In this document: in pieces, positions 26,708 to 33,665 of the stretch | Layout of the letters: each line of letters begins with the position of its first letter | Numbering within the stretch: position 1 is the first letter of the stretch | Origin: Kaistella chaponensis | Lineage (GTDB): Bacteria > Bacteroidota > Bacteroidia > Flavobacteriales > Weeksellaceae | NCBI RefSeq assembly: GCF_900156725.1 | Contig: NZ_FTOI01000004.1 | Span: 124,001 to 188,000, forward strand | Reading direction: 5' to 3' | Length of the DNA: 64,000 nucleotides | Position numbers and translations under genes: made by a program | Notes under the pieces: model-generated | What the model saw: the letters and a program-made list of their open reading frames with translations, nothing else | Told to the model about the DNA's origin: nothing | Database searches by the model: none

Positions 26708-26710
26708 TTT
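26686..26710 (+). terminator. Terminator formed by the last repeat and its inverted copy
   Basis: The right arm (26689-26707, including TAAGGACGTTTT) pairs with the repeat at 26667-26683 and is followed by eight T. It ends the HAD-gene transcript. The reverse orientation also has T-rich flanks, so it may work both ways between the convergent genes. Confidence 0.7.
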
Positions 26711-26737
26711 ATTTGATACGAATCAAGGTCTAAAACG

Positions 26738-26767
26738 ACACGTACCACTTCATGAAGTGGTACGTGT
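26738..26767. repeat. Perfect 30-nt palindrome
   Basis: ACACGTACCACTTCA (26738-26752) is followed at once by its exact reverse complement (26753-26767), with no loop. It lies between the convergent HAD and trpS genes, before the weak T run at 26770-26774. It may serve as a terminator or as a protein-binding or repeat-family palindrome. Confidence 0.9.
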
Positions 26768-26799
26768 TATTTTTAGGAAAGATATTGGAAAAGGGAAGA

Positions 26800-27768
26800 T
26801 TATACCCCCAAACTTGCTCGAACTTTCGCCAAAGTTTCCTTCGCGATTACTTTAGCTTTAGCAGCGCCTTGCTGTAACTTTTCTTCCAGTTCCGGCAGAT
26901 TGTTCATGTAATAATTAAAGAGTTCTCTTTCATTCGCAAAACGGGCCAAAACTAAATTCAGCAGTTCTGTCTTTGCATGTCCGTATCCGAAGTTTCCAGC
27001 CAAGTATTTTTGTCTGAAAGTCTCGGTTTCAGCAGTTGTAGCGATGAGTTCGTATAAAGCAAATACTTTATCGGTTTCAGGATCTTTGGGCTCTTCCAGT
27101 GATTTAGAATCGGTTTCAATTCCCATAATCTGTTTTTTCAATTCCTTTTCGGGCAAGAAAATATTGATGATGTTCCCCCTCGATTTGCTCATTTTCTGTC
27201 CATCGGTTCCGGGAACATACTTGGTTTCTTCCTGTAATTCAGCACTTGGAAGCACGAAAACTTCGCCCATTTGACGATTGAATTTTTCTGCCACATCTCG
27301 TGTGATTTCTAAATGTTGAAGCTGATCTTTCCCAACCGGTACAATTTCGGCGTTATAGAGTAAAATATCTGCAGCCATCAAAATCGGATAATTAAACAAT
27401 CCCGCATTCACATCCTGCAAACGATCTGATTTGTCTTTGAACGAGTGCGCCAATGTTAACCTTTGAAAAGGAAAAAAGCAATCCAGATACCACGTAAGTT
27501 CGCAGGTTTCTGGGATGTCGCTCTGTCTGTAGAAAAAAGTTTTTTCAGGATCTAAACCACAAGCAAGCCACGCAGCAGCAGTTTCGTACGTATTTTGTTT
27601 AAGGATTTTTGCATCTTTAATCAAGGTTAAAGAGTGCAGGTTTGCGATAAATAGAAATGATTCGTTTTCTGCTTTTTTCGAAAGTTCGATTGCGGGAATA
27701 ATGGCGCCGAGTAAATTTCCCAAGTGTGGCGTTCCAGTCGCTTGTATTCCTGTAAGTATTCTAGACAT
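26800..27768 (-). CDS. trpS: Tryptophan-tRNA ligase
   Basis: 322 aa, a class I synthetase of the usual bacterial length. The HIGH-type motif is HLGN at 15-18 (TGTPHLGN) and the KMSKS loop is at 192-196 (GQKMSKSRGN). It charges tRNA-Trp in the cytosol. The C-terminal helix ends in AKVRASLGV. It is followed by a palindrome-bearing intergenic region, and the upstream neighbour lspA is 83 nt away. Confidence 0.96.
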   Translation of the reverse strand: MSRILTGIQATGTPHLGNLLGAIIPAIELSKKAENESFLFIANLHSLTLIKDAKILKQNTYETAAAWLACGLDPEKTFFYRQSDIPETCELTWYLDCFFPFQRLTLAHSFKDKSDRLQDVNAGLFNYPILMAADILLYNAEIVPVGKDQLQHLEITRDVAEKFNRQMGEVFVLPSAELQEETKYVPGTDGQKMSKSRGNIINIFLPEKELKKQIMGIETDSKSLEEPKDPETDKVFALYELIATTAETETFRQKYLAGNFGYGHAKTELLNLVLARFANERELFNYYMNNLPELEEKLQQGAAKAKVIAKETLAKVRASLGV

Positions 27769-27850
27769 TTTGTGATGAATGATAAGTGATGATTTCTTTT
27801 AAATTGAGATGGTTATCAAAATAATTAAAGAGTTCTTTAGGGTAAATCAA

Positions 27851-28489
27851 TTAAAAATCAAATCCGTTCGGAAAGGCTTTTTTTCTGAAAATAATAAGAA
27901 GTGCGGCTCCAACGGTAATTGCGGAATCTGCAACATTAAAAATATATTTAAAAAACTCGATGTGTTTTCCGCCGATTAATGGCCAACTTGCAGGAACATT
28001 CCAGTCTACTAAAGGGAAATGCAGCATATCGACGACGCAACCTTTCATAAAGGTAGAATAACCACTGCCGAACTCGACCACTTTAGAAATTCCACCGTAG
28101 TCAATCCATCGTTCGATGCTTTCGTCGTACACGGTTCCGCTGTCGAAAAGCATTCCGTAGAACATTCCATCGATCAAATTACCGATTGCTCCGGCAAAAA
28201 TGATCGCCATCGGAATGATCAGATAATTAGATTGCCCTTCTTTCAGCCATTTACTGAAAAGATAAATCATAAAACCGATGAGCGCAATTCGTACGATCAC
28301 AAGGAAGTATTTCCCGAGTAAACCGCCAAAATGAAATCCATACGCCATTCCTGGATTCTCTACGAAAGTCAATTTAAAACCCGGAAAAACAGGCACGCTT
28401 TCGCCGAGATTAAAATGGGTTTTGATATAAAATTTCGAGGCTTGGTCGATGAAAAGAATGATTAAAGTGATGAGTGCTATTTTCTTCAT
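27851..28489 (-). CDS. lspA: Lipoprotein signal peptidase (signal peptidase II)
   Basis: 212 aa, longer than the 160-170 aa of most bacteria. The four membrane segments and the aspartyl-protease signatures are present: GNLIDGMFYG and FNVADSAITVGA hold the two catalytic aspartates. An additional segment of about 45 residues (GMLFDSGTVYDES... GCVVDMLHF) lies between them, as in Bacteroidota versions. It cleaves lipoprotein signals in the inner membrane; many lipoproteins in this window are its substrates. The start overlaps the DUF2683 stop by one base. Confidence 0.94.
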   Translation of the reverse strand: MKKIALITLIILFIDQASKFYIKTHFNLGESVPVFPGFKLTFVENPGMAYGFHFGGLLGKYFLVIVRIALIGFMIYLFSKWLKEGQSNYLIIPMAIIFAGAIGNLIDGMFYGMLFDSGTVYDESIERWIDYGGISKVVEFGSGYSTFMKGCVVDMLHFPLVDWNVPASWPLIGGKHIEFFKYIFNVADSAITVGAALLIIFRKKAFPNGFDF

Positions 28490-28686
28490 TATTCCCTGGT
28501 CTTTGGTTTGTCTTTAAAGGTTTTTAGCGGTTTTTCTTTTTTTACGGGAGTTGTTCTTGGCTCAAAATTTTGAGTTTTTGCTCCTCTGGTGTGAAATTTT
28601 TCGTACCGTATTCCCATGTCTTTCATCACGCTTTTTAAGGCATTCAGTTCCATTTGGTTTTTAGGATGTACAATTAATGCTTCCAT
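28489..28686 (-). CDS. DUF2683 family small protein
   Basis: 65 aa. It opens MEALIVHPKNQMELNAL, which is the DUF2683 pattern, then a short linker and a basic tail (KKEKPLKTFKDKPKTRE). The family seems to be a small regulatory or toxin-antitoxin-like group with no proven role; here it sits between lspA and a small membrane protein, so I would not infer a toxin. It shares a base with the lspA start. Confidence 0.7.
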   Translation of the reverse strand: MEALIVHPKNQMELNALKSVMKDMGIRYEKFHTRGAKTQNFEPRTTPVKKEKPLKTFKDKPKTRE

Positions 28687-28691
28687 TTTAA

Positions 28692-28934
28692 TTATTTTTT
28701 TGAGAGTTCGTCTAGTCGTTTTTGATCAGCTGAGGAAAGGTCATTTACTCCATTTTTACCCATTTTGCTAAGGATATGATCAATTTCTTTTTCCCGTTTT
28801 TTCTTCTCAGCGTTATACCGATCGTCGATGGTGTAATTTTTTTCTTTGTCGGGAATGATTTTTTCTTTAATGTCTTTTCGGAAAAAATAGATGAAAATCA
28901 CTGCTACGGCGAGTAAAACGTAAACAAGTGTCAT
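28692..28934 (-). CDS. Small membrane-anchored charged protein
   Basis: 80 aa. One N-terminal membrane segment (about 2-18) is followed by a strongly charged helix (ekkKREKEID) and a tail ending SSADQKRLDELSKK, which resembles the short Ser-x-x-E/D-x-x-x-L-x-x-L-S-K tail seen on many Bacteroidota membrane proteins, such as rhomboid proteins. No function can be assigned. It lies in the run lspA-DUF2683-this gene-traR. Confidence 0.65.
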   Translation of the reverse strand: MTLVYVLLAVAVIFIYFFRKDIKEKIIPDKEKNYTIDDRYNAEKKKREKEIDHILSKMGKNGVNDLSSADQKRLDELSKK

Positions 28935-28951
28935 GATGAATTTTTATTAAT

Positions 28952-29020
28952 GTAAAAAGTACAAAGTACAAGGTGTTCTTGGTTAAAAAACACGCTATAC
29001 TTTGTACGTTATACTTTGTT
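28952..29020 (-). terminator. Terminator with repeated TACAAAGTA arms
   Basis: On the minus strand, a stem with arms GTACAAAGTA and TACTTTGTAC (about 29002-29011 and 28954-28963) plus an inner GTGTT/AACAC pair is followed by TTTTT. It lies after the TraR/DksA-type gene. The arms also form direct repeats of ATACTTTGT. Confidence 0.6.
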
Positions 29021-29032
29021 TCTGAAGTGATT

Positions 29033-29413
29033 CTATCGTTGCATATTTTTCGCCTCAATGCTTAATGTCGCGTGAGGAACAGCTCTAAGACGGTCTTTTC
29101 CGATGAGTTTACCAGTTACTCTACAAATTCCGTATGTTTTATTTTCAATACGAATTAAGGCGTTTTTCAGCTCGCGTAGAAATTTCTCTTGTCTTCCGGC
29201 TAAAATAGCGTTTTGTTCTTTGCTTAAAGTTTCTGCTCCTTCTTCAAACGCTTTGAAAGTAGGAGAGGTGTCGTCGGTTCCGTTATTTTGATCGTTGATA
29301 AAACTCTCGCGAACGAGCATTAAATCTCTTTCTGCTTTTAAAATTTTTGCCTGAATTAGTTCTTTAAATTCATTCAAATCGCTGTCGCTGTATCTTTGTC
29401 TTTCTTCTGCCAT
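29033..29413 (-). CDS. TraR/DksA-family protein with reduced zinc finger
   Basis: 126 aa. The coiled-coil part (about 1-80) has ELIQAKILKAERDLMLVRES. The C-terminal globular part reads YGICRVTGKLIGKDRLRAVP, where the expected second Cys is Thr and the downstream CxxC is absent. So the DksA zinc finger is incomplete, as in many Bacteroidota relatives. It probably binds RNA polymerase through the secondary channel to adjust transcription; no DksA-type DD pair is clear at the coiled-coil tip. Downstream of ileS by 59 nt. Confidence 0.82.
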   Translation of the reverse strand: MAEERQRYSDSDLNEFKELIQAKILKAERDLMLVRESFINDQNNGTDDTSPTFKAFEEGAETLSKEQNAILAGRQEKFLRELKNALIRIENKTYGICRVTGKLIGKDRLRAVPHATLSIEAKNMQR

Positions 29414-29471
29414 AGTTTTCGTGTTTAATTTTTTATTTGGAAAAAGAATACACTCAATTCTTTATTCCAAA

Positions 29472-32400
29472 CTATTTCGCTCTATTAATATTGACTTTAA
29501 ATTTCTGCTCTTCAATTTCAATTTCATCGAAATTTGCGAGTGAATTTACAATTTCTATTTGATCCGACAATACTTCTTCTGAAATATATGTAGTGTTATT
29601 CAGGATTTCTTTTTCAAAGGGTGAGTTTTCTTCCAATTGAATTGAAATTCTATCAGTTAACTCAAAATCTTTTTCTTTTCTTAAATTTTGGATACGGTTG
29701 ATAAACTCTCTTGCTACACCTTCAGCTTTCAATTCTTTGGTCAATGTTAAATCTAACGCCACAGTCATTTTTCCTTCATTTGCGACGGTCCAACCTGGAA
29801 TGTCTTTGGTGAAAATTTCGACATCAGCTAAAGAAATTTCATAACTCTGAATTTCCATTTTCCCGTCTTTTTCTAAAGTTGAAATCTGTTCCGCGGTAAA
29901 ATTGGTGATTTCACCTGCAACCAGTTTCATGTCTTTCCCGAGTCGAGCTCCTAAAGTTTTGAAATTGGGTTTAATCTGTTTCACAATCAAATGTGAAGCT
30001 TCATCCGCATTGATTAAAACGAGTTCTTTTACGTTTACTTCCTGTTTGATAAGATCCGAAACGGCTAAAATCTGTTGTTCGATTTTTGCATCCATCACAG
30101 GAATCATGACTTTTTGCAAAGGTTGCCGGACTCGGATATTTTCTTTTTTTCTTAGTGAAAATACCATTGAGGTAATTTGCTGCGCCAAATGCGTTTTTTC
30201 TACCAAATCCTGATCGATCAAACGTTCATCTGCTTTCGGGAAGTCAGTTAAATGAATGGATGTTGCTGCATTTTTACCCGTACTTTTATTCAAATCCTGG
30301 TACAACTGATCCATAAAAAATGGTGCAATTGGGGCTGCAATTTTTGCAATTGTTTCAAGACAGGTATATAAGGTTTGGTAAGCAGAGATTTTATCCTCGG
30401 AATAATCGCCTTTCCAGAATCTCCTTCTGCAAAGTCTTACGTACCAGTTGCTTAAGTTATCATTGACAAAATTATTGATGGCTCTTGCCACTTTTGTCGG
30501 TTCGTAATCATTGTAAAATTCTGTGACCTCTTTTACTAATAAATTCAGTTCAGATAAAACCCAGCGATCAATTTCCGGTCGGTTTTCGACCTCTTTTTCT
30601 GAATAATTAAATCCATCAACATTTGCGTAAAGCACGAAGAATGAATAGGTGTTGTAAAGTGTTCCGAAGAATTTTCTGCGAACTTCATCAATTCCTTCTA
30701 CATCGAATTTTAAATTTTCCCAAGGATTAGCGTTCGAAATCATGTACCAACGCGTCGCATCGGGACCATATTTGTCCAAAGTTGTGAACGGATCTACTGC
30801 ATTACCAAGTCGTTTCGACATTTTTTGGCCGTTTTTATCCAAAACTAAACCATTCGACATTACATTTTTATAAGCTACAGAATCGAAAACCGCTGTTCCA
30901 ATCGCATGAAGCGTATAAAACCAACCACGGGTTTGGTCTACACCTTCTGCAATAAAATCTGCAGGAAACGCCTTTCTTTCATCGATCATTTCTTTGTTTT
31001 CGAACGGATAGTGCAACTGCGCATAAGGCATTGCTCCAGAATCAAACCACACGTCAATCAAGTCGGATTCTCTGTTCATCGGTTTTCCGGAAGGTGAAAC
31101 CAAAATGATTTCATCTACAATATTTTTATGCAGATCTATTTTTGCATAATTTTCTTTCGACATGTTTCCGCTTTCAAAACCTTCAAAAGGATTTTGGGTC
31201 ATGAAACCTTTTTCCAAAGATTTTTTAATTTCAGCCATTAGTTCTTCTACAGAACCGATGATGATTTCTTCTTTCAAATCTTCTGTACGCCATATTGGCA
31301 AAGGAATTCCCCAATATCTGGAGCGCGAAAGATTCCAGTCGTTTACGTTTTCGAGCCAGTTTGCAAATCTGCCTTCACCTGTAGATTTAGGTTTCCAGTT
31401 GATGGTTTCGTTTAAAGCTACCAAACGGTCTTTTACCGCGGTCATTTTCACAAACCAAGAATCGAGTGGATAATACAAAACGGGTTTATCGGTTCGCCAA
31501 CAATGCGGATAACTGTGAACGTATTTTTCTACTTTAAAGGCTTTGTTTTCTGTTTTTAAAAGAATTGCCAATTCGACATCCCAAGATTTTTCGGGTGCAG
31601 TTCCGGTTTCGTAATATTCGTTTTTAATATATTTTCCGGCAAAAAGTTCGGGTACATGTTCTCCTTTCAAGAATTTTCCCTGCAAATCAACTAGCGGAAC
31701 GAGGTTGTCGTTTTCGTCTTTGATCAACATTGGTGGAATTCCGTTTTCTTTTGCTACACGTGCATCATCTGCACCAAAAGTCGGTGCAATGTGAACGATT
31801 CCGGTTCCATCTTCAGTCGTCACAAAATCTCCGATGATTACTTTAAAAGCGTTTTCAGGATTTTCCGCTGGTAAAAACCACGGAATCAATTGTTCGTATT
31901 CTGCTCCGGCTAAATCTGCTCCGGTAAATTCATTTAAGATTTGATAAGGGATGTTTTTATCGTCGGCTTTGTAGTTTGCGAAATCTTCTTCAGTAGCAGC
32001 AAAGTATTTTTTACCAAAATTTTTCTCCAGAAGAACTTTAGCCAAAATAATATGAACAGGTTCAAAAGTATATTGGTTAAAGGTTTTCACCAAAACATAT
32101 TCGATGTCTCTACCAACTGCTAAAGCGGTGTTGGAAGGTAAAGTCCATGGAGTGGTCGTCCAAGCCAAAATGTAGATTGGTTCTTGGTTTTTGGTTTTTG
32201 GTTCTTGGCTCTCTTTATCAAATTCTGCCCAATGATTAACACCTCCGCAGGTTTCATTTTCTAAATTAATGATTTGAGTTAAATGATTCAGCTTCTCGTT
32301 CAAAGAATCTGAAAGTTTTTTAACCTTAAACTGCGCAACTACGGTCGTATCAGAAACATCGCGATAGGTTCCGGGCTGATTCAATTCGTGGGAAGACAAA

Positions 32401-32966
32401 CCGGTTCCTGCAGCGGGAGAGTAAGGTTGAATGGTGTAGCCTTTGTATAATAGATCTTTGGTGTATAATTGCTTCAGAAGCCACCAAACGGTTTCCATAT
32501 ATTTGGGTTCGTACGTGATATATGGATCTTCCAAATCTACCCAATATCCAATTTTTTCTGTCAGATCATTCCAAACATCGGTATAACGCATTACAGCATT
32601 ACGACAAGCTTGATTGTAATCTTCAACGGAAATTTTCTTTCCGATATCTTCTTTTGTGATGCCTAATTCTTTCTCAACACCTAGTTCTATAGGTAAACCG
32701 TGAGTATCCCATCCTGCTTTGCGAAAAACCTGTTTTCCTTGTTGGGTTTGGTAGCGGCAGAAAATGTCTTTCAGCGCTCTTGCCATCACATGATGAATTC
32801 CGGGCATTCCGTTGGCAGAAGGCGGTCCTTCATAGAATACATATTCCGGTTTCCCCTCGCGGATTTCTACGGATTTTTTAAAAGTTTCGTTTTCGGTCCA
32901 AAACTGGGTGATGTTTTGGGCAACTGCGGTTAAATCGAGATTTTTATATTCGGTAAACTTCTTCAT
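29472..32966 (-). CDS. ileS: Isoleucine-tRNA ligase with GxHH signature
   Basis: 1164 aa from ATG 32966 (MKKFTEYKNL); an upstream TTG in frame adds only two residues and is rejected. The size and the lack of a C-terminal zinc finger fit the type 2 IleRS. The KMSKS motif is intact at 715-719 (KMSKR). The first signature, normally H-x-G-H, reads G56-I57-H58-H59 (MPGIHHVMA), so first and third positions are swapped. This swap is known from type 2 IleRS with very high mupirocin resistance. The editing domain is present between the halves of the Rossmann fold. Confidence 0.96.
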   Translation of the reverse strand: MKKFTEYKNLDLTAVAQNITQFWTENETFKKSVEIREGKPEYVFYEGPPSANGMPGIHHVMARALKDIFCRYQTQQGKQVFRKAGWDTHGLPIELGVEKELGITKEDIGKKISVEDYNQACRNAVMRYTDVWNDLTEKIGYWVDLEDPYITYEPKYMETVWWLLKQLYTKDLLYKGYTIQPYSPAAGTGLSSHELNQPGTYRDVSDTTVVAQFKVKKLSDSLNEKLNHLTQIINLENETCGGVNHWAEFDKESQEPKTKNQEPIYILAWTTTPWTLPSNTALAVGRDIEYVLVKTFNQYTFEPVHIILAKVLLEKNFGKKYFAATEEDFANYKADDKNIPYQILNEFTGADLAGAEYEQLIPWFLPAENPENAFKVIIGDFVTTEDGTGIVHIAPTFGADDARVAKENGIPPMLIKDENDNLVPLVDLQGKFLKGEHVPELFAGKYIKNEYYETGTAPEKSWDVELAILLKTENKAFKVEKYVHSYPHCWRTDKPVLYYPLDSWFVKMTAVKDRLVALNETINWKPKSTGEGRFANWLENVNDWNLSRSRYWGIPLPIWRTEDLKEEIIIGSVEELMAEIKKSLEKGFMTQNPFEGFESGNMSKENYAKIDLHKNIVDEIILVSPSGKPMNRESDLIDVWFDSGAMPYAQLHYPFENKEMIDERKAFPADFIAEGVDQTRGWFYTLHAIGTAVFDSVAYKNVMSNGLVLDKNGQKMSKRLGNAVDPFTTLDKYGPDATRWYMISNANPWENLKFDVEGIDEVRRKFFGTLYNTYSFFVLYANVDGFNYSEKEVENRPEIDRWVLSELNLLVKEVTEFYNDYEPTKVARAINNFVNDNLSNWYVRLCRRRFWKGDYSEDKISAYQTLYTCLETIAKIAAPIAPFFMDQLYQDLNKSTGKNAATSIHLTDFPKADERLIDQDLVEKTHLAQQITSMVFSLRKKENIRVRQPLQKVMIPVMDAKIEQQILAVSDLIKQEVNVKELVLINADEASHLIVKQIKPNFKTLGARLGKDMKLVAGEITNFTAEQISTLEKDGKMEIQSYEISLADVEIFTKDIPGWTVANEGKMTVALDLTLTKELKAEGVAREFINRIQNLRKEKDFELTDRISIQLEENSPFEKEILNNTTYISEEVLSDQIEIVNSLANFDEIEIEEQKFKVNINRAK

Positions 32967-33054
32967 TTTCAATCAGTTTAACAGGTTTTATCCTAATTAA
33001 TTAAGTTTGCGAATATAAGGAATTTTCGGGAAATTTCAGAGGGTAAATTCCAGC

Positions 33055-33561
33055 TTATTTTGATCGTGATGGTTTGAAATTTTCGAGAATAAAATACGTG
33101 GAAAAACCAATGACTAAACTGGATGACGCAGCTAAAATTGATGATCCGATTACGTATTGCAAAAGATGAGATTTGGCAAATTCCAAATCGAGAGTTTCGT
33201 ACGTAAACTGAGCTTGTTCGCCTACAAAAGGTCCTCCAACAACCATTGAAAGAAAAATAATAAATGGAATAAACAGCGGAAAACTTACATGAGTTCCCAT
33301 ATACGACAAGAGTTTGTTGAGTTTTAAAACAGACGCTAAAAACAAAATGACAACGGTATGAAATCCCCAAAGTGGCGTTAATCCTACGAAAACTCCCAGT
33401 GCAATCGATTTTGCTTTGATCTCATTGCTTCCTTCACTATCCAAAATATTTTGTTTAAAGAATCTTTTAAAACCTTTTTTACGAAAATATCGGTAGAATA
33501 CTTTCTGGCTTTGGATGGTATTTTGAATGAAATTATGCAAATCGGTTCTTTTTTTTGTCAA
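33055..33561 (-). CDS. DUF2062 membrane protein
   Basis: 168 aa. Three predicted membrane segments (about 54-75, 91-112 and 135-155) and the DUF2062 layout, with ALGVFVGLTPLWGFHTVVIL and SFPLFIPFIIF. The start appears to be TTG 33561 (MTKKRTDLHN); no ATG upstream fits and none is suitably close downstream. The family is common in Bacteroidota and Proteobacteria, with no known role. Divergent from topA. Confidence 0.78.
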   Translation of the reverse strand: MTKKRTDLHNFIQNTIQSQKVFYRYFRKKGFKRFFKQNILDSEGSNEIKAKSIALGVFVGLTPLWGFHTVVILFLASVLKLNKLLSYMGTHVSFPLFIPFIIFLSMVVGGPFVGEQAQFTYETLDLEFAKSHLLQYVIGSSILAASSSLVIGFSTYFILENFKPSRSK

Positions 33562-33643
33562 AGATAAGCGTTTTCAGATTTTAGAGTTGTAGCATATTAA
33601 GGTGTAAAATTTCTGTAAAAAGCCACTATTAAAAAAAAACTTC

Positions 33644-33651
33644 TACTTTTG
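33644..33651 (+). promoter_or_regulatory. -7 promoter box of topA
   Basis: TACTTTTG fits TAnnTTTG, 15 nt before the topA ATG. No good -33 box. Confidence 0.5.
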
Positions 33652-33665
33652 CAAAAATTTCGAGG

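Noticed and set aside
26623-26710. Short CRISPR-like array
   Set aside because: Only three repeat units, spacers of 5 nt, no cas genes, and the last copy forms a terminator.
28489-28934. Toxin-antitoxin pair (DUF2683 with the small membrane protein)
   Set aside because: No toxin motif, and the genes sit in a stable lspA context; no support beyond small size.
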